The position numbers were made by a program, and so were the translations under genes. DNA of 64,000 bases. Source: Rhynochetos jubatus. Its lineage: Eukaryota; Chordata; Aves; Eurypygiformes; Rhynochetidae. This document shows, in pieces, positions 36,417 through 48,535 of this stretch. The stretch's first letter is position 1, and each line of letters opens with the position of its first letter. The notes under the pieces were generated by a model, which did not search any database, had not been told where the DNA came from, and was given only the letters and a program-made list of their open reading frames with translations. The stretch covers positions 138,136,175 to 138,200,174 of the forward strand of contig CM050648.1 in the NCBI GenBank assembly GCA_027574665.1, read 5' to 3'.

Positions 36417-38994
36417 TAAGGAACCTCCTAAAATTAAGGAACCTTTAAAGCAGGGAAAGGAACAAGGAGGTTTATAAATCTAGCATTAAAATATATTTTC
36501 TGTAATCTAGTAATTGCATTGGTTTCTCCAAATCAAGTGAGAAAAAGGGAAGTGATGCTGGAATTTTACAGTCTAACTCCCTGGATTTGGATGCTGATAT
36601 TTTAAGGAAGAATCTATGTATATCCCATACAGCTGTGGGGGAATAACTGCATGATGAATGGGGCATGGTAACATTCAAAAGGACTCTGGAGTGTGCATCC
36701 AGAGTGTTCAGGTCCTCTCTTTATCCCCAGTAGAAACAGAGGTTTATGATGGAGTAGAAGCAGACTGAGAAAAGCCACACTGAAGGAAGCAGTTGGCAAA
36801 ATTTTGGTTTAGTGTTTTTTACTTTGGTATAAATAGGTTCTCTGTGACAAGTCCATAGCCACAGCTTCAGGGCCCAAACTGAATATCCAAAACAGAATTT
36901 GTATTTGTACCAGTGTTAAAAGGGCATTTAAACTGCAGGTATTTAAGCCTCAACCTTTATTAAAAAGCATTGGGTTTAATAAGCACATTTAGTTTTCAGT
37001 TAGCTGTACATGAGACATTTGAATAAGAAGAAAACTGTTTTGTCTAGGACCATGGAGAATGTGAACATAGACCCAGAAACTAATAAAATGACACCTAAAT
37101 TTTAAGACTTAATTACGGTTTTGTTACAGACTCCTCTCAGATTTATGGCTGGTGATTTATAAGAGCAGCTGTGTACTGAGAAATGAAGAAAAAGGGGAAA
37201 ACCTGCTAATTTATTGCCAGAGAGTAGTCAGTGGGAAGTAAATAAACTCTTTTCTTTCCATATTAACAGTGGAAAGCTCTTTGTGTTTGTGTTCGGCTTT
37301 GAATATAACTTTAGTTGATATATTTTTCAAAAAGGGATCTTTTCCCCATCCCCTTGCAGCTCATCTCCCAGCTTGGCTCATTCTGAGTGCACGGAACAGC
37401 AAAGGACAGAGAGCATCCGAATACCTCAGCCACCTCCAGCTGCCAGGGGAATTTGAGGTAAGCCGAATGTAATTTGCACACTGGAAGTTGGCCAGCACAC
37501 CAGGACTATTATCTCCAGTTTTGCAAAAAGGACTATGGGAATGTTAATTAACACGAGTGCCCAAGACCTTGGTTTTATGTGTCTTCTGGAGGAAGGACAC
37601 GGGGTTGGAGAGAGGTGCAGAATGTCTAATGAACACAGAGAGTTGTTAAGTTGTTGGCTTTCAGCTGGGGTGGTCATGTTGTGTTCAGAGGCATATGGCA
37701 CATTTCAGTGATGGGAAGAGAAAGGAGAAATTACTCATAGTCATGACCGCCTTATTTTATAGCTGATTAGCTAGATGATGACTTACCTGCAAGTCTGAAA
37801 ACAAGTAGCTTGAATGGGACCGGTTTAGACAAGTATCTGAGCATAAACCACCACTCCAAAATACGGCACCTATATACGTGGTGTATGTAACACAGAGGCA
37901 GTTTTGGCTGTAACTCTGCAGGGCTTCCCAGCATGTCTGGTGCCCAAAACCCTAAAAACCATTTTGTTCTCTGAGCTGTTTCCAGTCTTTTAAAGAAAAA
38001 TGCAAATATACATTACAAAGTTGTCTGAGAGACCTGAATTTTGGCCTCTGTCTCATTGTTTCTACTAGCTTACCACTAAAATAATTTTAGACTGGAAATC
38101 CACATTTTTCTCCTTATGTGTATCATGATTTTCTGTATGTAAAAGCCAGAGTGTGGTTGTGCTGGAGCAGAGAATTCAGGCAGACTTGTCAGGAACTAAA
38201 GAAATAGAAGATACCTCTAAAGAAAGATATGCTGATAAATGTGCTCTCTTCCGTATGAGTGAGCTACTTTCCTGTCCATGACAAGAAAGTGGAGTTAGTA
38301 CCAATACAGAGATTTATCATTGGAGGATGGACACGTAGATTAAGCCACTAGAGGGAGATGCAATATGCATTTGGCGGGAGTTCGAAGAGAGTTCTGTATA
38401 CCATAAATTCCCTTGAAGCAGTTATAGATAGCATAGTACCAATGGTCTGAAGTCAATTGAGCAGAACTTTTTTTTTTTAGATATAACTTGTAAAATATAT
38501 ACATATATAACAAATCAGAAATATATGATATGTAACATATAGAGGCATAATTGACTTGAACAATGTGTTAGAGTCCAGGTTCATGCCTGAATATGTTCAC
38601 ATATATGCATGGCCGTTGCTATGTGGTTCTTGTACTATAAATGTCTTAATGTGCACAGCTCATAGCTCCCGTTCTGGGTCTTTGTGGAGTGGTCAGCAGC
38701 AGGGCTATGCTGATATGGGGTCTCCCGGGTAACATAAATTTCTGAATTCAGGATGAAATGTTGACAGCCATGGGCTTGGACCATATTGCCACTTCTTTCT
38801 ATGCTCAAAACCATCTTGATAATGAGATACTGGGATTCCTGAGAACCTGTGTGAGCGATGATTGAAGCTGACCTTCCTCTCAGCTTTCCAGGGCATCTGA
38901 CAGGTGTCTTACAGCTCTTGGACATATACTTTGTTAAATGGCTTGTGGGTTAGGAAGATTACCCCCAATTTGAGGCATGGTGGCAGGTCTTTAA
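36417..38994. other. Unique sequence, no confirmed gene; one candidate exon
   Basis: Open frames reach 96 codons with no recognisable domain. A splice-bounded candidate exon at 37360-37457 is listed separately. 38490-38540 is a TA-rich low-complexity patch. Confidence 0.5.
37360..37457 (+). other. Candidate 98-base exon, unknown gene
   Basis: A good acceptor ('ttttccccatccccttgcag', ending at 37359) and a near-consensus donor (TTTGAG|GTAAGC, intron start 37458) bracket 98 bases. One frame is open across the segment and reads HLPAWLILSARNSKG through LSHLQLPGEFE (upstream phase 1, downstream phase 0). One of the other two frames has a stop near the start, the other a stop near the end. I do not recognise the peptide. 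It could be a coding exon, a noncoding RNA exon, or chance. No partner exon was found nearby. Confidence 0.25.
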
Positions 38995-39783
38995 CGGGCG
39001 AATACCAAGCACAGAGGAATTGCAATCATTTTGAGGGACAGGGTTAGAATTTAAAATCTGCTTGACAAATGGGTGAAATGAGCTGAGAAAAACTGGATGT
39101 AGTTCAATGAAAACAGAGAATAGTGAACGCTTCTAAGTGGAGATAATGAACTGTACAAACACCGGATGCAAAACGTCTGCTGGGCATCAGCCCTGTGAAA
39201 CCGGATCTGGAGGTTACCAAGGTTCACAGACTGAACTTGAGTCAACATTGTCACACGACTGCAAAAAACAAAAATTATAGTGGGCTGTGTAAATAGGAGA
39301 GTTGCACATAAAAGTCACAAGATGTAGTCCTTCCATGCAGCTATGCAAAGACAGTGCTTCTCACCTGATATCCCCTAGTTTAAAAAAGAGGTGAGCCAAG
39401 GAAAAGGTATGAAATGGAGGGCGACAAAAAAGTTCAAAAGTCTAGAAAATGGATTCTTTTTGGAAGAACTGTGTAGCTTCAACTACGAAAGGGAACATAA
39501 CAGATACCAAGGATGTGAAAAGTTGCTGCAAAGAGAGAATTGTTCTCTTTGTCCTCCATTGCTTGGACAAAGATTAATGAGTTATTGCTTAACTTGCAGG
39601 AGAGGAGGTGTAGGGTAAACAACAGAAAAAAGCTGTAGATGATAAATAGCTGGACAAGAGAAGAGATTTCCATGAAAGGTAGTGAAATTTCCATAATTTG
39701 ATATTTTCAAGAACAAGTTAAGGAAAAGAAGTGAGTTGATCCTGTTTTGGGGGGTAGAGAAACCTTCCAGTCCTACTTCTTGA
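38995..39783 (+). mobile_element. Old CR1 LINE, RT palm to 3' end
   Basis: Landmarks of an old crocodile/turtle-like CR1 appear in order. They are 'ccaagcacagaggaattgca', 'gggacagggttagaattta', 'caaatgggtgaaatgagctg', 'aaactggatgtagttcaatg' and 'actgaacttgagtcaacat'. Then follow 'gtgggctgtgtaaatagg', 'ggagggcgacaaaaaag', 'aagagagaattgttctcttt', 'gaaatttccataatttgat' and 'accttccagtcctacttct' at the 3' end. These cover the RT region just after the FADD box to the 3' untranslated region. Internal gaps relative to a full element are evident, and no long frame survives. Confidence 0.88.
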
Positions 39784-42700
39784 CAGCATGACATATCTTC
39801 TTGAAAAACAAATGGGCTTCTGCAAATATTTTTTCAATCAGAGATACTTATAAAAGCAGTAGCATAACATTAGAATTATTTTTGCACTGTATAATCAAAT
39901 CCTCCTGATAATTAGATACTTAAACACAACAAATAATATTCCAGGAAAAATGGTGGCACTGGGAATTATTCAGATTAGTCCAGAGTCTAGAATATTGAGT
40001 TGTATAGGGCCCAACCTCTTTCTGGCAGGCAGGTGAACCACACAAATTAATAAATCCTTTCTTATCTAAATTCTACAACATCCAGAACATTTCTTCCTCA
40101 AGTAAAAGTAATGACTTTTTGTTTGGGGTTTTTTGGTGTCTGATCTGAATTTAAAGCACAAACATCCTGGCACTACTGCACTCTGGATCAGCCATACATT
40201 CTCCGAGAATAAAAGCTCCACGCCTCCCTTGTTTACACCCCTTCCTGGCAAACTCCCAAATGCCTTGAGTCCAATCCAAAAGCACTTCAAACAGAAACCA
40301 TACGGCTGCGGGGCGAATACTTTTTCTTTAACCAAACATTTCTATGGTACAATTAAATAAACATTTTTTAAGGTTTTCTATTAAATTTTATTATTATCCT
40401 ACTGAGTAATACAGCCAGTTGGACTCCTCTAAGTGGCAAACAAACACACAGTATATTGAAACACACTGAAAACCCAACAGGACATATTCGGGAAAGATTA
40501 TTCTGAGTGGGGCAGGCATCATTGGTAGGGCTGCAATACACCCAGCTGCTATGTCCCATCGTGTACATTCCATGTTCTGAGGCCTTTTGTGCTTCCTCTT
40601 TTAAAAATAATTGTTCATTGTGTTTGTGATTAATGGATCTCTTCATTTGGGAATGTAATTTTTTGTGATTCCTTTATATCTTGCACCAAGAGATTTGCTT
40701 AATGAATGACAATTGCATGTTATTCTATTGTCTCAAGAAATGAAAGGCAGAAAAAGCATTGTTTGGATTTTTTTTCCTCCTCTTCAAAATCAGTAATGGA
40801 ATCCAGAAATGCAGACACAGACAACTTAACTCTGGTGGAAACCAGTTATTAGTTCCATTTGGTCCCCTGGAAGGATTAAAAGGTCGTTTGTTTGATGTTA
40901 CAAACCTCTCCCGAACTTACATAAGGCTAACATGTTGGCTGCCTTGCAAGGAGGCAGCTGGGGGTGGAGGATGGGTGTGAGCAACATGTAATGGCCCCAT
41001 CAGGTCCACAGAGCTTGGGGATCCCCTGCTCAGCTGGTGTTGGGTACTGCCTGCCCAAACTCTTTCCTCTGATGTAGCACAGGGGGCAGGTCTTGAACCC
41101 CAACACCCCCTTACCACAGGACATGGAGAAGTCTCCCCATGGTTCAGCTCAGCATCCCGGAGGGGATGCTTCCTGGGAGGCTGGGCTGTTCTTTCCTGGC
41201 AGCTACAGCTGCAAATTTCACTCCAGAAATTGTCTGCTCCTGGATGGGAGCATGACCTCATGCAAGCATGTGTGTGGGAACCAGCACTGCTGTTGCTTTT
41301 GCAACGTTTCTTCTGGTCGGGCATCACTTCATCAAGACTGGAAGTTTGCTCATGTCTGCGGGGTTTTGGCTGCCTAGATAGATACTGTCCACTCAAAAAG
41401 AAAGGACAATTAAAGAAGGAAACAAATATCCTTTTTTCCTAAAAGCATCTTCATTTCCTTCAGGGAGAATATTGACTGGCAACAGAAATTAAAACAAAAC
41501 AAGAAAAACCTCTGGAAGTGAGATTTTAGTAAAATCATTCTTTTCCTTTAGAGGAAGAAGATTCCTCCCCCCACCCTCCCCTTTTTTTGTCAGAAACACT
41601 GCCAGACAGCTGCCAGCCATAGAACTACACTAAGACAAGCCAACTGCTTTTCAGATCTTTGGAAATGAATGTTGGAGGTACTTTGTTATGCTTAGCTGAT
41701 TTATCTGGGCACAAAAGGAGCGCAGGCACTGTGATGTAGATTAAACAGAAATTTTGGTGGTTGAGATAATTTCAATAGTGCAGTCATGGGATTCATTACT
41801 TAGAGTTATCCGTCAATATGACGAGCCCAGAACTATGAAAAACAAACAATCCACAGTCTGAATGAATTTCTAAAAAGAAATAAAATTAAAATAAAATAAA
41901 ACAAAACCAAGGAAGAAAGAAAAGGAAAGGGAAGGACACAAGCACCTGCATCATATCATGCTTTAAATTCAGCCAAAGGATTCTACTTAAGGTAATGGTT
42001 TGAAGCCCAGCGTTTCACAAAGTAATTTTCTCAGGCACTGTACTGACTGCATTGTTGCAGAACAATCTCATCGGGGTATGAGAACAGTGAAAATATTCAG
42101 CATTGGGCTTTCCTGAATTACAATGAGGTGCAGAGCAGGAGCCCTGCTGGAAATCACTTTGCCATCTCAGAAAAGAACGTGGGTCATTCTCTGGACCAGG
42201 GGATGACTGCGACATCCCATGCAGAACCAGGTTTCTGTATCTCTAACAGTTATCTACTTCCCAGGGGCCACCTAATTGCCATTGCCATCAATCCCCTTGT
42301 CACCTGCAATTTCAATCAGTCTCCTAAAGGTTTTCTTACCTGGGTTTTCCCTTCGGCGTTACTTTGTCCTCACCAAACAAGCCTTGGATATCTGTCATGC
42401 CAAATGTTTAAGTGATCATTCCAGGATGGCCAGGGAGCAGCAAACTCTTTGATTATAGATGGCCTGTTGTATGTTAGATTAGGTATCTGCTGCACTGTGA
42501 AGCTAAATGATACAATGCATGGGCTGAATAACTCTTTTCAGTCATGGTCTGGGGTTGCTGTAATCGTTTTTATTTTTCTTAAACCGTGACTAGCCATGTG
42601 TTTTCAGTTACAAGTAAATGCAAATCAATCTGTGTGATGTGGATGTTAGGGAATCATACAATTTTCTTTAATTCATATTATATTAGCTTTCACCCACAGG

Positions 42701-45700
42701 ATAACATGCACATGAAACTTGGGCAGAGGAGAAAGGCGTGGGGAAAGGACGGCAGCAATGATGCATGCTGTAATTGCTCCCACCCAATATTATGGCATGC
42801 AGTGCATTCCATATGACTGTAACTCCACAGTAGCATAACATTTTAAGCAACGTCAGCATGTGCCTTGCAACTGGCAGCCCCCACATGCCCCCTCATTCTG
42901 CCTTTCCCTGCGCAGAGCTCATCCAGTTTACAGATGGCATTGCTTACCAGTGGCTGCAAGAACTGCATAATGAACACATCGTCCTAGGGATGGGGTGATG
43001 AGCTCTTGCTCTAAATTTCAGTCGGCAGCTCCAACATGAGGAGATTCAGAATTAGCTACCAAACCCACATCCAGCAAAGGCTGTTCTGACTCCGGGAATG
43101 TTCCCCAGGAAACCTTCAGGCACAGGAACTGTATTCCTCAGCAGTCCTCAGCATTTCTTAAAGAAATAAATCTTTAATATTTTATGGAACAGCTGTTATT
43201 TTGACATTTAGACCACCATTTCAATCGTTTGAACTTTGTAATGAAAGAATAAAAACACAAGCTCAGCACTGATGAGGGTAAGGTGCTGTAGCTCCAGTGG
43301 TCTGCTTGGAGATGAACAGATTTCTTCTACCCAAGGACATGGTCTTACAAATGTTGCACTTTATACACATCTTTGGCAAATCCTGTTACCAGGACCAACA
43401 TGCACTGCAGCCTTTATGGCAGTAGCAAGTTCGTACTGTGCTTTTAGCTCCTTTTAGGAAGAGTGGTGTGTTTCAACAGCTTAAATCAAATAGTAGAAAA
43501 CGGGGGAAAAAAGCATTCTGGACTCACAAAAGAACATAGGTAACACCTCTGCCTGGGCTCCCTTTGCTTTGCAAGGGGAAGCATGCACACAAGTTGCTGC
43601 AATTAGGCCGGTATCATGCTGAGGTATGATAACCCACAGGCATGTGAACGACACTCAGAGACCCTGGAGGTCTCCTCTTAACCAGCGTTCCTCTGCTTAT
43701 CATGTTAACTTCAAAGCAACTAAATATTTTGTCCCACTAGTACCCTCTATTAAGTCAATAGGGAATTTTAGGTATGAAATTCTCAACCCACTACCAAAAA
43801 GTGTCTTATTTTCTCTTTAAGATGTCTGATTCAGAGGTTCCCTCTAATGCTCTCTTGACTTAGGAAGTCTCTACACATTGGAATAAGGATGTTTAGTGCA
43901 CCTTACAGAGACTCAATAGAAGTTTGTTCAATTTTCAGTCACCACTGAATTTGATCCAAGGATACTGCAGTTTTGCATGGTAAGCAATGGAAACCACCAA
44001 AGAAAAGTAATCCAAATACTGAGCTCATATTTATTTAATATAGTGATTGGTCTCAAGAGAGGATTTTATTTCGAAGAGCTGAGCTATAGGAAGATACCAA
44101 CAGTTTTACTGTAGCAATCGCATGGATCAGGGAGTGTCTTTGGGCTGACAGCGGTATAAAAAGGAGGTTGAAACTTAAAGATTTAAAGATAAAGGAAGAA
44201 GAACTAGAGCATAACGTGATGGAAAGATGATCTATTAAACAGAGCAGTGGACTTGTATAAAACTGTCACTTCTATAGGAGAAGGATAGTGCACATGGCTG
44301 AGCAAAACCTGCAACCCTCTGAATAGTGCCTGTACCCAATAAGGTCAACATTAATGAACAAATAGTGTTCCAGTGATGCAGGAAATAAATATCTCATGCT
44401 TTCAACCCAAGGTGGAAGGCCTCAGCTCCTCACTATTAACCATGACTCTGGCAGGCTCTGCTCCTTTGTTTACTTAACTCTCTCCTGTGAATCCCAAACA
44501 CCAAGTGGTTCAATATTGCCCTATCCAATGAGTAATCCAGCGTAAAGTACATACAAGCAGGCTGATTTTTCAGACAGAACTACACAATCGTTCCTTTTTA
44601 ATTGCATTTGACATTACTGGTAATGTTCTGTGCAGCTCCATGCATAACACACATTTAATTGTACCTGTGTGGTAGTGATAACACTACAGCATAGTAATTT
44701 TCTGTATTTGTAGCATGTGGGAGACAATTCATTCTGGGTATTTCAATGCAGTTTATTAACTGGGAAGATTGGGTAACTGGAACCTCCTTTATTAAAGTTA
44801 TTGGCTGCCCTGTAGCAACAGAAATAAATTGTGATAATAGCCAGAACAAATTAGCTTGCGTATGAATTAGCCCTTAAACGAAAAGAGGAGGGGGAATTAA
44901 CCTTCTCTTGGTACATAAAATGCCTTTATTCGGGAAGCACAAGTATATTGACAAATAAAGGCAAGCCCCTCAGAGAAAAGACATTCTCTCTTTCCAGGCA
45001 CCTTGCAACGCATTATATGAACTTCTGGGCTGAGCTCTGACTTAACACCTCACGGGCAGGCACTGTGGGGTAATTGGAGGACTTCCACTTCTGACAACCT
45101 GCAAGCCAAGTGCAATGCAGGTCAGGGCTGTGCCTTGGGAAAAGCTAACGTTTGGACTGGAAGAGCTGAGGAAATTCAAGCAAAGGCAGTTCTGGAAATG
45201 GTATAACCACATCAGCTAGTTACTGCAGCTGAGCAAAATGGCCTGCAATGCTCTCAACCCTAAGTTGGTCATGCCCCTAAGTGATTTAAATAGAAGTACC
45301 TTCCAGTTTTAGGTAGAGGATCTCTGTCTTACTATTTACTGTGAAAACTCTCCTCAGTACATGGGAAGTCCATTGTGGCTTAGGTCAGCCAGAACTGATA
45401 TCGGATTAATACTACTGCTGATGTTGCTCACTCGTTTGTGAGAGGTGCTGCTGTACCTCTTCAGAGATTTTGGGGACCCTCTCAACTCCCTTGAGATGAA
45501 TGGAAAGATATTTGTGGAATGATTAATGGAGCTCAACACAGACATCTAGTGCCAATCTAGGTTGTCTTGCCTCGCCCCTGTTGCAAGTCCAAGGGGACTA
45601 TAAGAAGTTGTGAATACACACATATAGAAGGTGCTTTGAACTCCTTTTTTGGTAACACAGGAAAATGCCAAACAATCAATGCAAAAGCCCCATAATCTAG

Positions 45701-45904
45701 GCAGAATAGGCTACTTTTTGATTTTATACATAGCTGAGATCCAGAATCACTCCTGACATTGCTGAGTTAGTTTGTATTTCCCCTAATGCATGAGTGCAAT
45801 GAGTGCCAGGCCAATATTAAGCAAGTGACCGAAAGCTCAGGTATGTGGTGTGGGAACATGGTGCTTAGCATGCATAATACATTTCCTAGCAGTACTTGGG
45901 AGCT
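39784..45904. other. Unique sequence, no gene seen
   Basis: The longest open frame (159 codons, minus, 40917-41396) has low-complexity proline/serine text and no domain. A (TAAAA)n and purine-rich patch lies at 41870-41940. Two AT-rich blocks, 42595-42830 and 44580-44880, look like regulatory elements and are reported as findings. Confidence 0.5.
41871..41937 (+). repeat. (TAAAA)n / purine-rich low-complexity tract
   Basis: A run of taaaa and ataaa units grades into gaaag and gaaagg units. It is one strand asymmetric (almost all purine plus T). I see no attached SINE or LINE 3' end, so it is listed as simple sequence. Confidence 0.8.
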
Positions 45905-45960
45905 TGTGAAAATAGAATAGGAAAGGACTGATAGGGTCCTTGAGGCCAGGTCTCTGAAAG
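45905..45960 (-). mobile_element. Possible CR1 3' tail, minus strand
   Basis: 'atagaataggaaaggactga' followed by 'tagggtccttgaggccaggt' resembles the reverse complement of an old CR1 end (ATAGAATCATAGGACTGGAAGGGACCTCGAGAGGTCATC). The following bases do not continue convincingly into CR1. Confidence 0.4.
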
Positions 45961-48339
45961 CATAGAGCAGATTGCTTAGTTCACTGAAAATGCTGCCTGC
46001 AGAAACCACAACACAGTCCCCAGTGCCCTCTGTTGTACAGAAGCATGAAACCTGCAGAAATAACACATCGTAAGAGAGAAGAGTGATCAAGACTCTCATT
46101 ATTGCCTTTGTTCACACCAGCAGAGAATCTACTCAGTGATACATGAGGTCAAAAAATGGACATACTTGAAGAGATGGAGACCAGGAGACAATTGAACCTG
46201 CCAGTCTCACTTGGAGGTAGAGTGCTCACCCTGAATTTTAACCCTGAACATGCTGGCATCACACACACACCAGGCTTTATGGTGAATTTTTCTGTATTTC
46301 CAGGTGGGCCCACACATCCTGTGCAGCTCTGATCCTCTCTTTGGGGGAAGACAAAATCACCAAGGCATAGATGTCAGGGGAACCAGCAGCAACCCTACAC
46401 TTAGAGCTGCCTAGATAATTAAGCACACACAAAAAAAAAAAAAAAGCTTGAAAAAGAACGTATTTTAAAACGGACCGAGGCCAGGAAGGGTGAACTGTGT
46501 GAAAATCACAGAAGGTCAAGTGAAAATCACAAAGGTAAAGACCCTCTTGCAGGTCTTTTGCCAGGAAGGGGAAGAATAGGAAATGTGTAGAAGACAAGTA
46601 GATGTAGAGAGGGTCAACTGAGAGGTTCCTTTAGGCTCTGGCAGGACATTAATGACTCTGTCTTATTGGTGCAGAGAGGCGCATTCAGAGTGCCTACTTT
46701 TAGGCACTGAGGTGTCTGAATTATAAGCTGGTCCCCTTTAGCTCCCTGAGGGAAGTTGCAGACCCACAGACAATACAAGAGTTTGGTGCAACTCAGGGGA
46801 GGAGGGCTGTCTCCCTCGGGCACTGCTCCTTCCTTTCACCTTCTGGAAATCAAATTAACTCAGAAGAAGTTCATCCTTCCTGTTTGTGGCTTAGTTTTCT
46901 CTCAGCTGAAGTAGCTCAGCAGATGAGATGCTGAGTGCTGGTGCTGACACGCAGCAGTGCCTGGCTGGGAGTGGGCAGGATGGGGCGCGCATTGATGCCG
47001 CACCATTGACCCCACAAAGCCATTCCCTGGGGTGGACTGCGTTTGCCTTTGGAGGAGTAACTATCAACTGTTTTTATAAGGGTGTCCAGCTTCTATTTCA
47101 GAACTAAAGTGACAGGGAATACCTTCCCTCCCTCTCCCTCAGCACAGTAATTCTGACAACAGCAGACTAAGGAGAAATGCTAAGAAATAGCACTGGTGTT
47201 TGTTCTTGCCTGTTTCAGAGAAAGTGGCTGGGATTAATTCCAGCACAGTCTACCATCACTGCCACAAATCCTTTTTGGTTTTGGTTTTGGTTTTTTTTAA
47301 TTACATCATGAAACAAATGTCATTGACAGGCCTGAAACTAATTTTCTATGTACAACGACAACGAAATGCGTTTGTATAATACAAATGCACAAGGAATGAG
47401 ATGTCAAATCAAACATAAACTGACGTTTCCTGTTTTCTCCTTGGTGATCTCCACGAGTGTTGGTTTTCTTAGATCACATTCTAGCTCTGTTCAACAGAGC
47501 TGCCTTTTACCTATAAAGTCCTTCAGCAGCACTGACATGCCAAAGATTCAATCCTGTAATAAACAACCTCTTGTGGCCTCTGGATTGGCAATGATTCTTG
47601 TTCCATTGCCTCAGGTGGAGCAGACCCTTATCTTCCCACAAAGTGCATTTCAGACGTGCCATCAGGAATTTTATTTTAGCCTGGTTTTTACAGCAAAGAC
47701 ATCTGCGTGGCCACTATGTCTTGCCAGTCATCCCAGTAACATTTGGCCACATTCAAGTAAATTCATCAGAAGGACAGAGCATCCTGAAAGGTTTGTGAAA
47801 GTTGGCTCCCAGAGCTCAACAGCTCAGATTAGTGGTATATGGAGGGAAAGGTAGTAACCACTCAGCACTTTATTTGTTCATGCCAAGAGGTGGCAGCCAA
47901 CTTGAAGGTCAGGGGTATGTCAGATGGTCAGTTAGTGAAAATGCAGACATTTGGCTGCTCAGCAAATAAGTGGATGTGGAAAGGGGATGGGTATTTTGAG
48001 GGAAGGAAGAAAAATCAGTGTCAGTGCTCTGTCCTTGGAGGAAGAAGTGTGAATTGTATTTAGTCAACTTACAATTATTTTTGATAGCAAATCAAAATAT
48101 AAAAGATCTATAAGTAAAATGTATTTATTCAAGCAACCTAAGCAGTCTAAAAGAAGTTTCAGTATTGACAAACCTGTTGCTGTTGCATGCTGGTATGGAA
48201 TGCTGAATTTTCATTTTCAGGTGGAATTTTCTAACATTATTCCTACTGCGTTGGCAGAAAAAACCCCACAACACTATTTAAATCAAATTTCTTTTCATCC
48301 AGAATGTGAGTGATTATGGGAAAGGGGAAAGTAGTAAAG
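45961..48339. other. Unique sequence, no gene seen
   Basis: A 168-codon open frame (plus, 47348-47854) has no recognisable family. A15 lies at 46431-46445 and a GGTTTT-type short repeat near 47276-47298. The repeat fragment at 46660-46760 is listed separately. Confidence 0.5.
46660..46760. repeat. Possible ancient amniote repeat with inverted core
   Basis: AGTGCCTA (46689-46696), a CTTT spacer and TAGGCACT (46701-46708) form a perfect 8-bp inverted repeat, followed by 'gaggtgtctgaattataagc'. The text resembles the widespread sauropsid motif AGGTGCCTACATTTAGGCACTGAGGTTTGAAAAT. The family assignment is unresolved. Confidence 0.4.
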
Positions 48340-48535
48340 TGGTATTGAAGGGCTGTGGATTCTGTCCCTGGGTCTAGCAATGAGCTGCTTTATGGTCTCG
48401 GGAAGGTGGTTTCTCTTCCACACTCTACCTGTTTGGTCTGTCTTGCCTTATTAATCTGAAGTATGCAGACTGAACCATACTGTGACTGAACAGTGCCTAA
48501 GCACAAAGGGACCTTTGATTTCAGCTACAACCACT
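48340..48535 (+). mobile_element. MIR/L3-like remnant
   Basis: 'tctgtccctgggtctagcaa', 'ggtctcgggaaggtggtttc' and 'actgaacagtgcctaagcac' with 'aaagggacct' follow the order of an old SINE/LINE unit common in sauropsids. In that unit a MIR-like head precedes a tail of the form GTACAGCGCCTAGCACAATGGGGCCC. The match is loose, and the tail could instead belong to an L3/CR1-type LINE. Confidence 0.45.

Noticed and set aside
36820-36840. TATAAATA box-like sequence.
   Set aside because: No initiator, CpG-rich surroundings, transcript frame or neighbouring exon. Common by chance in AT-rich DNA.
40917-41396. 159-codon open frame on the minus strand with proline-, serine- and histidine-rich text.
   Set aside because: Composition-driven. 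The overlapping plus-strand frame is nearly as long, and no domain is seen.
47348-47854. 168-codon open frame on the plus strand.
   Set aside because: No resemblance to a known family and no exon boundaries that make sense.
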